From Marinoscillum furvescens DSM 4134 (GTDB taxonomy: Bacteria; Bacteroidota; Bacteroidia; Cytophagales; Cyclobacteriaceae): a DNA stretch of 64,000 bases. A model generated the notes under the pieces. It had not been told where the DNA came from, ran no database searches, and saw only the letters and a list, made by a program, of their open reading frames with translations. Positions 51,450-61,229 of this stretch are shown here, piece by piece. Numbering within the stretch: position 1 is the first letter of the stretch; each line of letters starts with the position of its first letter. The DNA lies in NCBI RefSeq assembly GCF_003386095.1, contig NZ_QREG01000023.1, positions 1-64,000 of the forward strand, given 5' to 3'. The position numbers and the translations under genes are program-made.

Positions 51450-52678
51450 CAGTGTGGTATACTCTGTTTGATAGTAGGTGCCGGAGCACGCGAAATTAGG
51501 TAGAAGGCAACTAATGAACCAATACTCAGAACAATAGTTGGGATGAAAAAATAGGGAGAAGGGGAAATAGCGTAAACTAATATTCCACATGCTACTAATC
51601 GCAGATACTCTAGTGCTTGCCATTTACTCTGTTCCAATAGAACTCCGAACTGAGCCACGGACCAAATAATGAACCCTCCAAACGTAAGCTGCTGAACGAT
51701 ATTCATTTGATCACGGGTAAAAAGAAAAATGGAGGTAATACCGAGAATGGCTATAAATTGAAAAAAGAGATACACCTGCAAATGACGCCAGGTGTTCGCA
51801 TTAAATTTTTGATAAGTATCAGAATTCGGTTCTTCAACTTGAATGGGGCCTCCAAGTATTTCTGGTCTCCATCCGGGTTTGTAAAACGTCACTTTTAGCT
51901 TATTGAAAAAACCTGGTGTTTCGCGAAGCTGACGAGCCATATCTAAATAATGTTGCAGGTTAGCTCTTATTGGGTTCCAGGTGTTGATGGGTTTGGTAAT
52001 GCCATAAGTGGGGCGTTCTTCCTCTTCTTGAAAGGTCCCAAAAATCCGATCCCAAATGATCAGTGATCCCGCATGGTTTTTATCAATGTATTTGGGGTTT
52101 TTGCCATGATGTACCCGGTGGTGTGACGGTGTATTAAATATCCACTCAATCGGTTTAGGCAACTTCCCAATGGTTTCTGTATGAATCCAAAATTGATATA
52201 CTGTATTGAGTGCCGAGACCAGGAGAAAGTCCAGGGTGTTAAAGCCCAAAATGGCTAGAGGAAGGTAGAACCAAAACGTCCACAAAGCTTGAAAAGACCC
52301 TTGGCGTAATGCTACAGAAAAGTTGTAGTCTTCGCTCTGGTGGTGCACTACATGACCACCCCAAAACAAGTTGACTTCATGACTCATTCGGTGCCCCCAA
52401 TAGTAACAAAAATCAACGCCAAGAATCAGGAGTAGCCAGTACCACCATGAATTGGGTAGGTGAAACACCGCCAAATATTCGAATGCCATCTGATAAACTC
52501 CTACCATGGCAACCTTAATAAACGCCCCGGTTATTTGCTGGGTGATCCCACATGAAATATTCGTCATGGCGTCATTTAGCCGGTAGATCTGCCTCTTACG
52601 AACGAGCTGAATCATCAGCTCAATGGCTATTAGGGTAAAGTATAGGGGTATACTTAAAATAATGGGGTCAATGTTCAT
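51449..52678 (-). CDS. Sterol desaturase/fatty acid hydroxylase family membrane protein
   Basis: Start ATG 52678 (MNIDPIILSIPLYF) is chosen, as ten extra residues before it look non-native. The 409-aa integral membrane protein has the di-iron histidine boxes HRMSH, HVVHH and HHRVHH (about residues 95-220) and roughly eight hydrophobic helices, four of them in an extra C-terminal region (about 290-400). Family members use oxygen to hydroxylate or desaturate lipids. The gene forms an operon with the small lipoprotein that follows. Confidence 0.88.
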   Translation of the reverse strand: MNIDPIILSIPLYFTLIAIELMIQLVRKRQIYRLNDAMTNISCGITQQITGAFIKVAMVGVYQMAFEYLAVFHLPNSWWYWLLLILGVDFCYYWGHRMSHEVNLFWGGHVVHHQSEDYNFSVALRQGSFQALWTFWFYLPLAILGFNTLDFLLVSALNTVYQFWIHTETIGKLPKPIEWIFNTPSHHRVHHGKNPKYIDKNHAGSLIIWDRIFGTFQEEEERPTYGITKPINTWNPIRANLQHYLDMARQLRETPGFFNKLKVTFYKPGWRPEILGGPIQVEEPNSDTYQKFNANTWRHLQVYLFFQFIAILGITSIFLFTRDQMNIVQQLTFGGFIIWSVAQFGVLLEQSKWQALEYLRLVACGILVYAISPSPYFFIPTIVLSIGSLVAFYLISRAPAPTIKQSIPH

Positions 52679-52713
52679 ACCCTTAAAAATAGGAAATCCT
52701 TTAGCCAATCGAA

Positions 52714-53331
52714 TTATTCTTCGACAAGCTCACTAAGGTTTTCTTCCAATTGTTTTAGGTAAGGACCAAAAGCTTTTTTGTTGAGGTAGCGAGCCAGGAA
52801 ATAACCAACCACTGTACTAACAAGGATCACCACACCAAAAATAATCCAGGACTTTGTGCTGTTTAATATGGGTTGCTCTCCAGCCATCCACTGAAACCCC
52901 AGTAAAAATCCACTTGCAGCGCAGACGGGGTATAGGCATAATGCCACGTGTTCCTCGTACCGCAATACCTTTTCAATACGCTTCTTGTAGTTTTTGACAC
53001 TTGTACGTACGTTTTGTGTCATGTCGATTCCTGCTTTGAGGATTCGATATTCTTGAAAAAGTAAAATGGATCCACTCACATATGCAGCAAAAAGAATAAT
53101 GAGGAGATACTGGGACACCACAGGCATAGCTATAGGGATGATAGCTCCAAAGACCAACGCGAACGCTATAGCGAAATAGGCCTTGGAACGTATGCCGCGT
53201 AGCAGTTTTTCCATAGGAGCAGAGGAGCGTTTTACTGCATTTCCATGGATTACATCACTTGTTTGCTTCTCAGCGTCAGCATTTGCGATGTTTACTTCTT
53301 TCCATAGGTCTTTCAATTCGTCCATGTGCAT
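52714..53331 (-). CDS. Membrane protein, probable partner of the adjacent ECF sigma factor
   Basis: The 205-aa protein has a cytoplasmic N-terminus (DELKDLWKEVNIANADAEKQTS, about 1-48) and four hydrophobic helices (about 50-68, 71-90, 125-145 and 160-182). It overlaps the 3' end of the sigma factor gene by 19 bases, so the two are co-translated. Position and topology suggest an anti-sigma factor, although the zinc-binding ZAS motif is absent. A start at the third codon (53325) is also possible. Confidence 0.6.
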   Translation of the reverse strand: MHMDELKDLWKEVNIANADAEKQTSDVIHGNAVKRSSAPMEKLLRGIRSKAYFAIAFALVFGAIIPIAMPVVSQYLLIILFAAYVSGSILLFQEYRILKAGIDMTQNVRTSVKNYKKRIEKVLRYEEHVALCLYPVCAASGFLLGFQWMAGEQPILNSTKSWIIFGVVILVSTVVGYFLARYLNKKAFGPYLKQLEENLSELVEE

Positions 53332-53798
53332 TCCTTTAGTTTCTTTGATAGCTGCTGTTTTATTCTGTGAAGTTTTACTCCTACATTATTAGGAGTCATT
53401 CCCAGTATTTCGGCTATTTCGCCATTGTCAAAGTCTTCCAGGTGCAGCGTAATGATCGTTTTATTGATGTCTGAAAGCTGCCGAATAGCTCGCATCAGCA
53501 GTTCGGCTCGATCACTGGATTCTGTGGGAGTGTAGCGTAGATTTTTTTGTGCTTCCAGAGAGGATAGGGGTGGTTTCAGTTTTCTCCGGTAGGTGAGGGC
53601 GGTATTGAGAGCCACCCGATAGAGCCATGTACTAAACTTGGAAGCACCCTTAAACTTATCAACTGCACGCCACGCCTGGAGCTGAATTTCCTGTGTAAGA
53701 TCCTCCCGGTCAATAGGATCATCACAATACAGGTATACAATCTTTTGAATGATGCCCAGATGCTGTTGTATATGGTGGATAAATTCTTGTTCAGTCAA
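53313..53798 (-). CDS. ECF-type RNA polymerase sigma factor
   Basis: The 161-aa protein starts at a TTG; an in-frame stop lies a few codons upstream and no ATG precedes the sigma-2 region. Sigma region 2 covers about 10-75 (YCDDPIDREDLTQEIQLQAWRAVDKFKGASKFSTWLYRVALNTALTYRRK), and region 4 covers about 100-155 with IAEILGMTPNNVGVKLHRIKQQL as the helix-turn-helix. It should direct polymerase to a stress or envelope regulon. It is co-translated with the membrane protein that overlaps its 3' end. Confidence 0.93.
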   Translation of the reverse strand: MTEQEFIHHIQQHLGIIQKIVYLYCDDPIDREDLTQEIQLQAWRAVDKFKGASKFSTWLYRVALNTALTYRRKLKPPLSSLEAQKNLRYTPTESSDRAELLMRAIRQLSDINKTIITLHLEDFDNGEIAEILGMTPNNVGVKLHRIKQQLSKKLKECTWTN

Positions 53799-53821
53799 AG
53801 GTGAATGTGGTTAGAGTGACC

Positions 53822-53829
53822 TACTTTTG
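53822..53829 (+). promoter_or_regulatory. -7 box before the 53880 gene
   Basis: TACTTTTG matches TAnnTTTG exactly and lies 50 bases before the ATG at 53880, in the gap divergent to the sigma factor gene. Confidence 0.4.
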
Positions 53830-53879
53830 CTCTCATTAGTAGAGTCTGGTCTTCAAATATTACACCCCGGAGCATAATT

Positions 53880-54302
53880 ATGGTAAAAGTTGTCAACTTT
53901 TTGAAATTCCTGTCCATTGTTCTTTTTTTAGGTATTCTCCTCATGGTTTATGCCTATTTGCCTGTTCAGGTTAGTCTGGAAACGGCACCTGGGGGTTACC
54001 AGCTCCATAAAGAAACTTTCTTCTATTACACGATCACTGGATTTATAGTCATCAACATCGTGTTGCTGGCATTTCAAAAGCTCAATGAAAAGCGGCTTTC
54101 GGGCGATCCCCTCAAAGCATGGATGAGAGGCTTAGGCTTTGTGGTAAACATATACCTTACACTGATAATCGGTTTCATCGGTGTGATCAATAACACCACT
54201 CATCTGGACCCGGCAAGTTTTGCATACCTCAATTACCTGGGGCCGTTTCTATTGGTCGCCTGGTTTGTAGGATTATTTTATTTGGTTTTTTCTAAGCGGT
54301 AA
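53880..54302 (+). CDS. Four-helix membrane protein, unknown function
   Basis: The 140-aa protein has four hydrophobic segments (about 10-30, 48-66, 84-106 and 116-136) with the loops VQVSLETAPGGYQLHKETFFYY and NTTHLDPASFAYLNYLGPF. I do not recognise a domain. It sits 156 bases upstream of parE on the same strand and may share its region, but a separate -7 box (53822) and the gap argue that it has its own transcript. Confidence 0.65.
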   Translation: MVKVVNFLKFLSIVLFLGILLMVYAYLPVQVSLETAPGGYQLHKETFFYYTITGFIVINIVLLAFQKLNEKRLSGDPLKAWMRGLGFVVNIYLTLIIGFIGVINNTTHLDPASFAYLNYLGPFLLVAWFVGLFYLVFSKR

Positions 54303-54458
54303 AACTCACTGAATAGCAGTTTATTAAGGAGGATGATTTCAATCAAAATCCTAAGTTATCAGTGTTTTTAACACGTTTTGAAATCTGAATTTTTGTATAA
54401 ATTCCGATTTTAGTTTGGTTTAAGACAGTTTCAATCTACTCGAATTGACTTAAAAAGT

Positions 54459-56336
54459 ATGGCGGACGTTCAATACAACGAAGACAGTATTAAATCACTA
54501 GACTGGAAGGAGCACATCAGGCTCCGACCGGGTATGTACATTGGTAAGTTAGGTGATGGATCTGCGCATGATGATGGTATCTATGTACTCGTAAAGGAGA
54601 TAATAGACAACTCCATAGATGAACATATGATGGGACATGGCAAAACCATTCACATCAAAGTGACAGACAGAAGGGTAGAAGTACGTGACTATGGACGTGG
54701 AATTCCGCTGGGTAAAGTGGTGGACTGTGTGAGTAAAATCAATACGGGTGGTAAGTATGACTCTGGAGCCTTTCAAAAGTCTGTAGGCTTGAATGGAGTC
54801 GGTACCAAAGCTGTAAACGCACTGAGTAATTACTTCAAAGTGCAATCTTATAGAGATGGTGAAACCAAAGCCGCAGAGTTTGAACAGGGAGAGCTTATCA
54901 ATGATGCTAAGATTGAGAAAACCTCTGAGCGCAATGGTACTGCCACCATTTTTGAGCCGGATGAATCGGTGTTTAAGAATTACCATTTCCGTCCAGAATT
55001 TTTAGAAAACCTGCTGTGGAATTACGCTTTCCTAAATGCAGGTCTTACCATCAACTTTAATGGCAAGAAGTACCATTCAGAAAATGGGTTGCTTGATTTG
55101 CTTCAGCGAAAAACAGACGAAGAAGCATTAAGGTATCCAATTATCCATTTGAAAGGTAACGATATCGAGGTGGCTCTTACTCATGCCAATCAATATGGCG
55201 AGGAGTATTATTCCTTTGTGAATGGCCAGCACACCACCCAGGGAGGAACACACCTGGCGGCACTGCGTGAGTCTATTGTAAAGACACTTCGTGACTTCTA
55301 TGGCAAAAACTTCGATGCGGCTGATGTGCGAGCATCGATTGTAGGAGCCATCGCAGTAAGAGTACAAGAGCCAGTATTCGAAAGTCAGACAAAAACTAAG
55401 TTGGGGTCACAGAATGTAGCTCCGGACGGACCTACCATGCGTACCTTCGTCAATGACTTCATTAAAACTGAGCTAGATAACTTTCTGCACAGAAATAGCG
55501 ATACAGCCGATGCGCTCTTAAAACGTATTTTACAGTCAGAGAGAGAGCGAAAAGAGATTGCAGGGATTAAAAAACTAGCTAACGAACGTGCCAAAAAAGC
55601 AAACCTGCACAATAAAAAATTACGCGACTGCCGTATTCATTACAACGATAAGCGTGGTAAAGAAGAGGTGCTCGACAAAACGATGATTTTCATCACAGAG
55701 GGGGACAGTGCTAGTGGATCTATTACCAAGTCACGTGATGTGCAGACTCAGGCTGTTTTTAGTTTAAGAGGCAAGCCGTTCAACTGTTTTGGGCAAACCA
55801 AGAAGGTGGTATATGAAAATGAAGAGTTTAACCTACTGCAACACGCTCTGAACATAGAAGATGGATTGGAAGGGCTTCGCTATAGAAAAATAGTGATTGC
55901 TACCGACGCAGATGTAGACGGAATGCACATCCGCCTATTGATGCTCACCTATTTTCTGCAGTTCTTTCCTGAGTTGGTTCGTAACAACCATGTTTACATA
56001 CTGGAGACACCGCTCTTTAGAGTGAGGAACAAAAAAGAAACCATCTATTGTTACAGTGAGCAGGAGCGACGCGATGCTATTGCCAGGTTGGGCGGTAAAC
56101 CAGAAATCACTCGATTTAAAGGCTTGGGTGAAATCTCGCCAGAAGAGTTTGGCGGCTTTATCGGAGATGATATCCGTTTAGAGCCAGTGATTCTGCAAAA
56201 GGACACGAAAATCAAAGATTTGCTCAGGTTCTACATGGGTAAAAACACCCCTGATCGTCAGGAATTTATCATTGACAGGCTGAGAATCGAAAAGGATCTG
56301 ATAGACGAAGATCTGCAGAAGCAAGTAGTAGCCTGA
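54459..56336 (+). CDS. parE: DNA topoisomerase IV subunit B
   Basis: The 625-aa protein has the GHKL ATPase (EIIDNSIDE and [34 protein letters not shown]), the transducer domain, and the Toprim domain with EGDSASGS near residue 411 and DADVDG near 482. It ends with [13 protein letters not shown], the ParE/GyrB closing signature. It partners with the subunit A encoded at 58601 to decatenate and relax DNA. The length fits ParE rather than GyrB with an insert. Two secreted-protein genes lie between it and parC. Confidence 0.93.
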   Translation: MADVQYNEDSIKSLDWKEHIRLRPGMYIGKLGDGSAHDDGIYVLVKEIIDNSIDEHMMGHGKTIHIKVTDRRVEVRDYGRGIPLGKVVDCVSKINTGGKYDSGAFQKSVGLNGVGTKAVNALSNYFKVQSYRDGETKAAEFEQGELINDAKIEKTSERNGTATIFEPDESVFKNYHFRPEFLENLLWNYAFLNAGLTINFNGKKYHSENGLLDLLQRKTDEEALRYPIIHLKGNDIEVALTHANQYGEEYYSFVNGQHTTQGGTHLAALRESIVKTLRDFYGKNFDAADVRASIVGAIAVRVQEPVFESQTKTKLGSQNVAPDGPTMRTFVNDFIKTELDNFLHRNSDTADALLKRILQSERERKEIAGIKKLANERAKKANLHNKKLRDCRIHYNDKRGKEEVLDKTMIFITEGDSASGSITKSRDVQTQAVFSLRGKPFNCFGQTKKVVYENEEFNLLQHALNIEDGLEGLRYRKIVIATDADVDGMHIRLLMLTYFLQFFPELVRNNHVYILETPLFRVRNKKETIYCYSEQERRDAIARLGGKPEITRFKGLGEISPEEFGGFIGDDIRLEPVILQKDTKIKDLLRFYMGKNTPDRQEFIIDRLRIEKDLIDEDLQKQVVA

Positions 56337-56341
56337 TATTG

Positions 56342-57562
56342 ATGAAAACGACCCAATTATATGTAGCATGTTTTGTCTTGATGGCAGGCTTATGGTCCTG
56401 TTCGGATGGAGGAGATGAGACACCCAAGCCGGAAGAGAGTCCGTCTACTTTGGTAGCGGATGAAAGCTTTGGTACCTGGAGAAGTGGTGATCTTCGTGGA
56501 TTTATAGGTTTTTCTGGTCTTGATATCAGCAGTGAGGCGATGACGCATGACGTCAACCTTTTCAAGGTGAGGTATACTACTATGTACCAAAACCAGGAGA
56601 TTGAAGCTTCTACATTGGTGATCTTGCCAGCAAATGAGGAAGGTGAAAATGAAGCATTTTCAGTGTTTAGTTTTCAGCATGGTACGATAGCTTCAGATGC
56701 TGAGGCACCTACCAATCAAGCCATCAACAGCCAAACCAATATTTTCTTGTCGTCACTTGCCAGTACAGGACAAGTAGTGGTAGTACCAGATCTGATCGGA
56801 TTTGGGGCTTCGGCCGATTACGTGCACCCTTACTATGTGGAAGAACTCACAGCCACGGCTACCATAGATGCCATCTACGCTGCTCGCGAGTTGGCCACAG
56901 CCAATGACTTGGCATTGGATGGAGAGCTATACCTTGGAGGTTATTCGCAGGGAGGCTATTCTACCATGGCCACTCATAAGCATATAGAAGAAAAAGGCGT
57001 CAGTTTTTTTGAGTTGAAAGCTTCGTTTCCATCCTCTGGAGGGTATGATGTGAAGGCATTTCAAGAGTACTTCTTTGGGTTAGAGACCTACCATCAGCCG
57101 TTCTACATGGCTTTTGTAGCGTACGGTTATGCAGAAGCATATGGTTGGTCAGATGCATTACCAAAGCTTTTCAACGAACCTTACGCTTCTAAAATCCCTC
57201 AGTTATTTGACGGGTCACAAAGTGGCGGGCTTATCAATAAGGAATTAAACGATACACTCAGCGTCTTTTTAACAGCCGATATTCTGGCCAATATTGATAA
57301 TTACCCGGATTTCAAGGATGCACTTGTAGCCAATAGCCTTACCGACTGGACACCCACGATCCCTATGTATATGTATCATGGCGATGCAGACATTACTGTT
57401 CCTTTTGAAAACAGTCAATTGACGTATGATCAACTGATCGCTAATGGCGCATCGAAGGAGGTAGTAACCTTTACGGCCTTCGAAGGAGCTACGCATGGCA
57501 CAGGAGTATCGCCTTACATTGAGGCTTTCATAGAAGTGCTTTTAAAACTCGAAACCCAATAA
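56342..57562 (+). CDS. Secreted alpha/beta hydrolase lipoprotein (lipase-like)
   Basis: Start ATG 56342 follows the parE stop by five bases. The 406-aa protein has a lipobox (LMAGLWSCSDGG) and an alpha/beta hydrolase domain with the nucleophile elbow GGYSQGGY (Ser202), an FQHGTIASDAEAPTNQA cap-like segment, the acid in YHGDADITVP and the His in GATHGTGVSP. It resembles secretory lipases and prolyl-oligopeptidase-like esterases. The substrate is unknown. The position in the parE-parC operon is unexpected for a topoisomerase partner. Confidence 0.8.
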   Translation: MKTTQLYVACFVLMAGLWSCSDGGDETPKPEESPSTLVADESFGTWRSGDLRGFIGFSGLDISSEAMTHDVNLFKVRYTTMYQNQEIEASTLVILPANEEGENEAFSVFSFQHGTIASDAEAPTNQAINSQTNIFLSSLASTGQVVVVPDLIGFGASADYVHPYYVEELTATATIDAIYAARELATANDLALDGELYLGGYSQGGYSTMATHKHIEEKGVSFFELKASFPSSGGYDVKAFQEYFFGLETYHQPFYMAFVAYGYAEAYGWSDALPKLFNEPYASKIPQLFDGSQSGGLINKELNDTLSVFLTADILANIDNYPDFKDALVANSLTDWTPTIPMYMYHGDADITVPFENSQLTYDQLIANGASKEVVTFTAFEGATHGTGVSPYIEAFIEVLLKLETQ

Positions 57563-57570
57563 TAACCCCC

Positions 57571-58557
57571 ATGAATAAAATCATTACTGTTTTTTGTCTA
57601 AGTCTACTAATGGTGTTCGGTGCCCTGGCACAGTACAACAAAGAGAATCCTCTCACTCATACCTATTCCATTGTGGCGTATGATAAAACCTCAGGAGACA
57701 TAGGTGTGGCTGTTCAGTCTCATTGGTTTTCTGTAGGCACAGTAGTGACCTGGGCGGAAGCGGGAGTAGGGGCAATTGCCACACAGTCATTTTCCAATCC
57801 AGCTTTTGGGCCTCAGGGACTTGCCTTACTAAAAACAGGTCTGAATGCCGAGCAAACGCTCGCTGCACTCATCGCTAGTGATGAAGGAGAAGCCTATCGG
57901 CAAGTAGGTGTGATCGATGCTTCCGGACTGGCTGCATCTCATACTGGAAGTAAAAACATTCCAGCTGCTGGCCATCTGGTAGGTGAAGGGTATGCCGTTC
58001 AAGCCAATTTAATGGAAAAAGAAACCGTTTGGCCTGCAATGGCTCGTGCATTTGAAGACTCTGAAGGCAAGCCACTCGCTGAGCGACTTATATTAGCGCT
58101 GGAAGCTGCTCAACGTGAAGGTGGAGATATCCGGGGAAAGCAATCAGCTGCAGTATTGGTAGTTTCGGGTAAATCCACGGGAAAGCCCTGGATAGACCGT
58201 AAGGTGGATTTGCGGGTAGATGACCATGCTGAACCGCTTCTGGAGATTCGCAGATTGTGGAAAGTACACCAGGCCTACGAATTCATGAACCAGGGAGATC
58301 ATGCGGTAGAGGCCGGTGATTTTGAAAAGGCAGGTAAACTTTATGAGCGAGCAGAGCAGATGTTTCCGGACAACCTGGAAATGCAGTACTGGCACGCCAT
58401 CAACCTCGCCAATATTGGGGAAATGGAAAAAGCTCTCCCAATGTTTAAAAGCATTTTTAAAAAGGACTCTAAGTGGAAAACACTTACCCCCAGACTGCTG
58501 GACAATGGAGTGTTAACCGTGGGTGAAGAGGACTTAAAGAAGATATTGAAACAATAA
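57571..58557 (+). CDS. Secreted DUF1028 protein with C-terminal TPR
   Basis: The 328-aa protein has a signal peptide (to VFGALAQ) and the DUF1028 domain (THTYSIVAYDKTSGDIGVAVQSHWFSVG, then AGVGAIATQSFSNPAFGPQGL), an Ntn-hydrolase-like fold also seen in asparaginase-related proteins. The TPR region (about 225-290, YEFMNQGDHAVEAGDFEKAGKLYERAEQMFPDNLEMQYWHAINLANIGEMEKALPMFKSI) follows. An amide-hydrolase role is possible but unproven. It sits nine bases after the lipase gene and 44 bases before parC. Confidence 0.85.
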   Translation: MNKIITVFCLSLLMVFGALAQYNKENPLTHTYSIVAYDKTSGDIGVAVQSHWFSVGTVVTWAEAGVGAIATQSFSNPAFGPQGLALLKTGLNAEQTLAALIASDEGEAYRQVGVIDASGLAASHTGSKNIPAAGHLVGEGYAVQANLMEKETVWPAMARAFEDSEGKPLAERLILALEAAQREGGDIRGKQSAAVLVVSGKSTGKPWIDRKVDLRVDDHAEPLLEIRRLWKVHQAYEFMNQGDHAVEAGDFEKAGKLYERAEQMFPDNLEMQYWHAINLANIGEMEKALPMFKSIFKKDSKWKTLTPRLLDNGVLTVGEEDLKKILKQ

Positions 58558-58600
58558 GACGTTTTATTTTTAGCACTTAAAACTTAAAGCACAAGAGTAC

Positions 58601-61204
58601 ATGAGTGAGGAAAACGGAAGAAACGACGAAGAACTACATGGATCAACGGCCGTTTCGGGAATGTACGAAAACTGGTTTTTGGACTATGCTTCTTACGTAA
58701 TAATGGAGCGGGCGGTGCCTGCTATAGAGGATGGTTTGAAACCTGTACAGCGTAGGATATTGCATGCGCTGAAAGAGATGGATGATGGCCGGTTTAACAA
58801 AGTGGCCAATATCATTGGTAGCACGATGCAGTACCACCCTCATGGGGATGCGTCCATTGCGGATGCCATTGTAAACCTTGGTCAAAAAAACCTACTGATC
58901 GAAACGCAAGGTAACTGGGGCGATGTGCGCACCGGTGATAGTGCTGCAGCGCCAAGGTATATCGAAGCCCGGCTGTCCAAGTTTGCATTGGAAGTAGTGT
59001 ACAACCCTCAGACCACCGAATGGCAGCTTTCTTACGATGGCCGAAAAAAGGAGCCCGTTACATTTCCAGTAAAATTTCCGTTGTTGTTGGCTCAGGGAGT
59101 GGAAGGAATCGCCGTAGGTTTGTCCACCAAAATTATGCCTCACAACTTTTGTGAGATTTTGCAAGGTGCCATCAATACCCTGAAAGGTAAAAAGGTGACA
59201 CTGTACCCTGATTTTCAGACCGGTGGCAAAATAGACATCACTGATTATAACGATGGAAAGCGCGGTGGTAAAGTAAGAATTCGAGCTAAAATTGAGGAGC
59301 TGGATCCTAAAACGCTTGTAATTAAGGATATACCCTATGGCACCACGACTAGTTCATTGATCGAGTCCATCATCAAGGCCAATGACAAAGGGAAGATCAA
59401 GATCAAAAAAGTAATCGACAATACGGCCAAGGACATAGAAGTTCTGGTACAGTTGGCACCCAATACCTCACCGGACATCACCATTGATGCACTGTATGCT
59501 TTCACAGACTGTGAGGTATCCATTTCACCAAATGCGTGTGTAATTCACGAGGAAAAACCTCAATTCCTTGGTGCAAGTGATCTCCTAAAACATTCTGTAG
59601 ACCAGACTGTAGACTTACTAAGACAAGAGCTGGAAATCAAGCGTGGCGAATTGATGGAGAAAATACTCTTTTCGTCACTTGAGAAAATCTTTATCGAAAA
59701 CCGTATCTACCGGGATATAGAAGAATGTGAAACCTGGGAGGCAGTACTCGAAACCATCGATAAAGGGCTAGATCCCTATAAGCCACAGTTTTACAGAGAA
59801 ATCACTCAGGAAGATATTATCCGACTTACTGAGATCAGAATCAAGCGAATTTCTAAGTTTGATACTTTCAAGGCAGATGAACTGATGCGTAAGCTCGAGG
59901 AAGAGCTAAAAGAAACAGAGTACCATCTGGAGCATCTTACTGACTTTGCTATAGCTTATTACCAAAACCTGTTGGATAAATATGGTAAAGGCCGTGAGCG
60001 AAAAACGGAAATCGCGAATTTTGACACTATTTCTGCATCGGTCGTAGCTGCAAATAATGCGAAACTCTATGTAAACCGTACTGATGGCTTTATAGGTTAT
60101 GGCCTCAAGAAAGACGAATTTGTTTGTGACTGCTCGGACATTGATGATATCATCGTTTTCAGAAAAGATGGTGTTTGTCAGGTCACGCGGATTCAAGACA
60201 AGGTATTTGTAGGGAAAAACATCATACATGTAGGCGTCTTTAAAAAAGGCGATGAACGCATGACCTACAATATGTGCTACGTAGATTCCAAATCTGGACG
60301 TACCATGATCAAGCGATTTCAAGTATTGTCGGTGACAAGAGATCGTGAATATGACCTTACCAAAGGAGGAAAAGGATCAAAAGTGCTCTACTTTAGCGCC
60401 AATCCAAATGGGGAAGCCGAAACCATAACTGTATACCTTACTGCTGCCAGTAAAGCACGAAAGAAAGTCTTTGATTTTGAGTTTGCTGACATTGAGATAA
60501 AAGGCCGAGGTGCAGGAGGGAATATTCTTACTAAATATCCAGTGCGTAAAATACAGTTTAAGGCTGCAGGGGTGTCTACACTCGGTGGATTGGATATGTG
60601 GTATGACGAAGTAGTAGGACGTCTAAACACAGATGAAAGAGGTAATTACCTAGGCAACTTTAAGCCTGAGGATCAGATCATCGTGTTTTATAAGGACGGT
60701 AGCTATGAGCTAACCAGCTTTGAAATCACCAATCGTTATGAGCCTTCGCAGGTCCTTGCACTGCAGAAGTTTGAGCCAGAACAGCCAGTAAATGCGATTC
60801 ACTATGATGGAGACAATAAAACCTACTATGTGAAACGTTTCATGGTGGAAACGTCTACTCAAAACAAGCGATTTTCCTTTGTGACAGAATCGAAAAGTTC
60901 TAAGCTAGTCTTTGCGAGTAATACGGCGGCTACAAGAGCTAAGGTCACTTATAAAGAGGGGCGTAGCAAGAGTACCACAGAGATGGATCTTTCTGAAATC
61001 GTGGATGTAAAAGGGTGGAAGGCCATAGGAAATAAATGTCCGGTTCAGAATGTGCAAGAAGCACAATTGATCGTAGAAGAACCCAAGAAGGAGGCCGAAG
61101 TAGATATTGAAGGGCTAAAAGACTCTATCAAAAGTGAAGTAGAAGAAGAAGAGAATCAGTTAGGTTTATTTGGTGGAGGGAAAAAAGAAGACAATCCTTC
61201 ATAA
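58601..61204 (+). CDS. parC: DNA topoisomerase IV subunit A
   Basis: The 867-aa protein has the winged-helix and tower domains (SYVIMERAVPAIEDGLKPVQRRIL, then the active-site Tyr120 in AAPRYIEARL), a long coiled-coil arm and a C-terminal beta-pinwheel region (about 510-800) of GyrA-like blades without a clear GyrA box. The missing GyrA box and the nearby parE support ParC over GyrA. The C-terminal tail is acidic (EEEENQLGLFGGGKKEDNPS). Confidence 0.93.
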   Translation: MSEENGRNDEELHGSTAVSGMYENWFLDYASYVIMERAVPAIEDGLKPVQRRILHALKEMDDGRFNKVANIIGSTMQYHPHGDASIADAIVNLGQKNLLIETQGNWGDVRTGDSAAAPRYIEARLSKFALEVVYNPQTTEWQLSYDGRKKEPVTFPVKFPLLLAQGVEGIAVGLSTKIMPHNFCEILQGAINTLKGKKVTLYPDFQTGGKIDITDYNDGKRGGKVRIRAKIEELDPKTLVIKDIPYGTTTSSLIESIIKANDKGKIKIKKVIDNTAKDIEVLVQLAPNTSPDITIDALYAFTDCEVSISPNACVIHEEKPQFLGASDLLKHSVDQTVDLLRQELEIKRGELMEKILFSSLEKIFIENRIYRDIEECETWEAVLETIDKGLDPYKPQFYREITQEDIIRLTEIRIKRISKFDTFKADELMRKLEEELKETEYHLEHLTDFAIAYYQNLLDKYGKGRERKTEIANFDTISASVVAANNAKLYVNRTDGFIGYGLKKDEFVCDCSDIDDIIVFRKDGVCQVTRIQDKVFVGKNIIHVGVFKKGDERMTYNMCYVDSKSGRTMIKRFQVLSVTRDREYDLTKGGKGSKVLYFSANPNGEAETITVYLTAASKARKKVFDFEFADIEIKGRGAGGNILTKYPVRKIQFKAAGVSTLGGLDMWYDEVVGRLNTDERGNYLGNFKPEDQIIVFYKDGSYELTSFEITNRYEPSQVLALQKFEPEQPVNAIHYDGDNKTYYVKRFMVETSTQNKRFSFVTESKSSKLVFASNTAATRAKVTYKEGRSKSTTEMDLSEIVDVKGWKAIGNKCPVQNVQEAQLIVEEPKKEAEVDIEGLKDSIKSEVEEEENQLGLFGGGKKEDNPS

Positions 61205-61229
61205 CCTGGAAATCTTATAAGATCACAGC

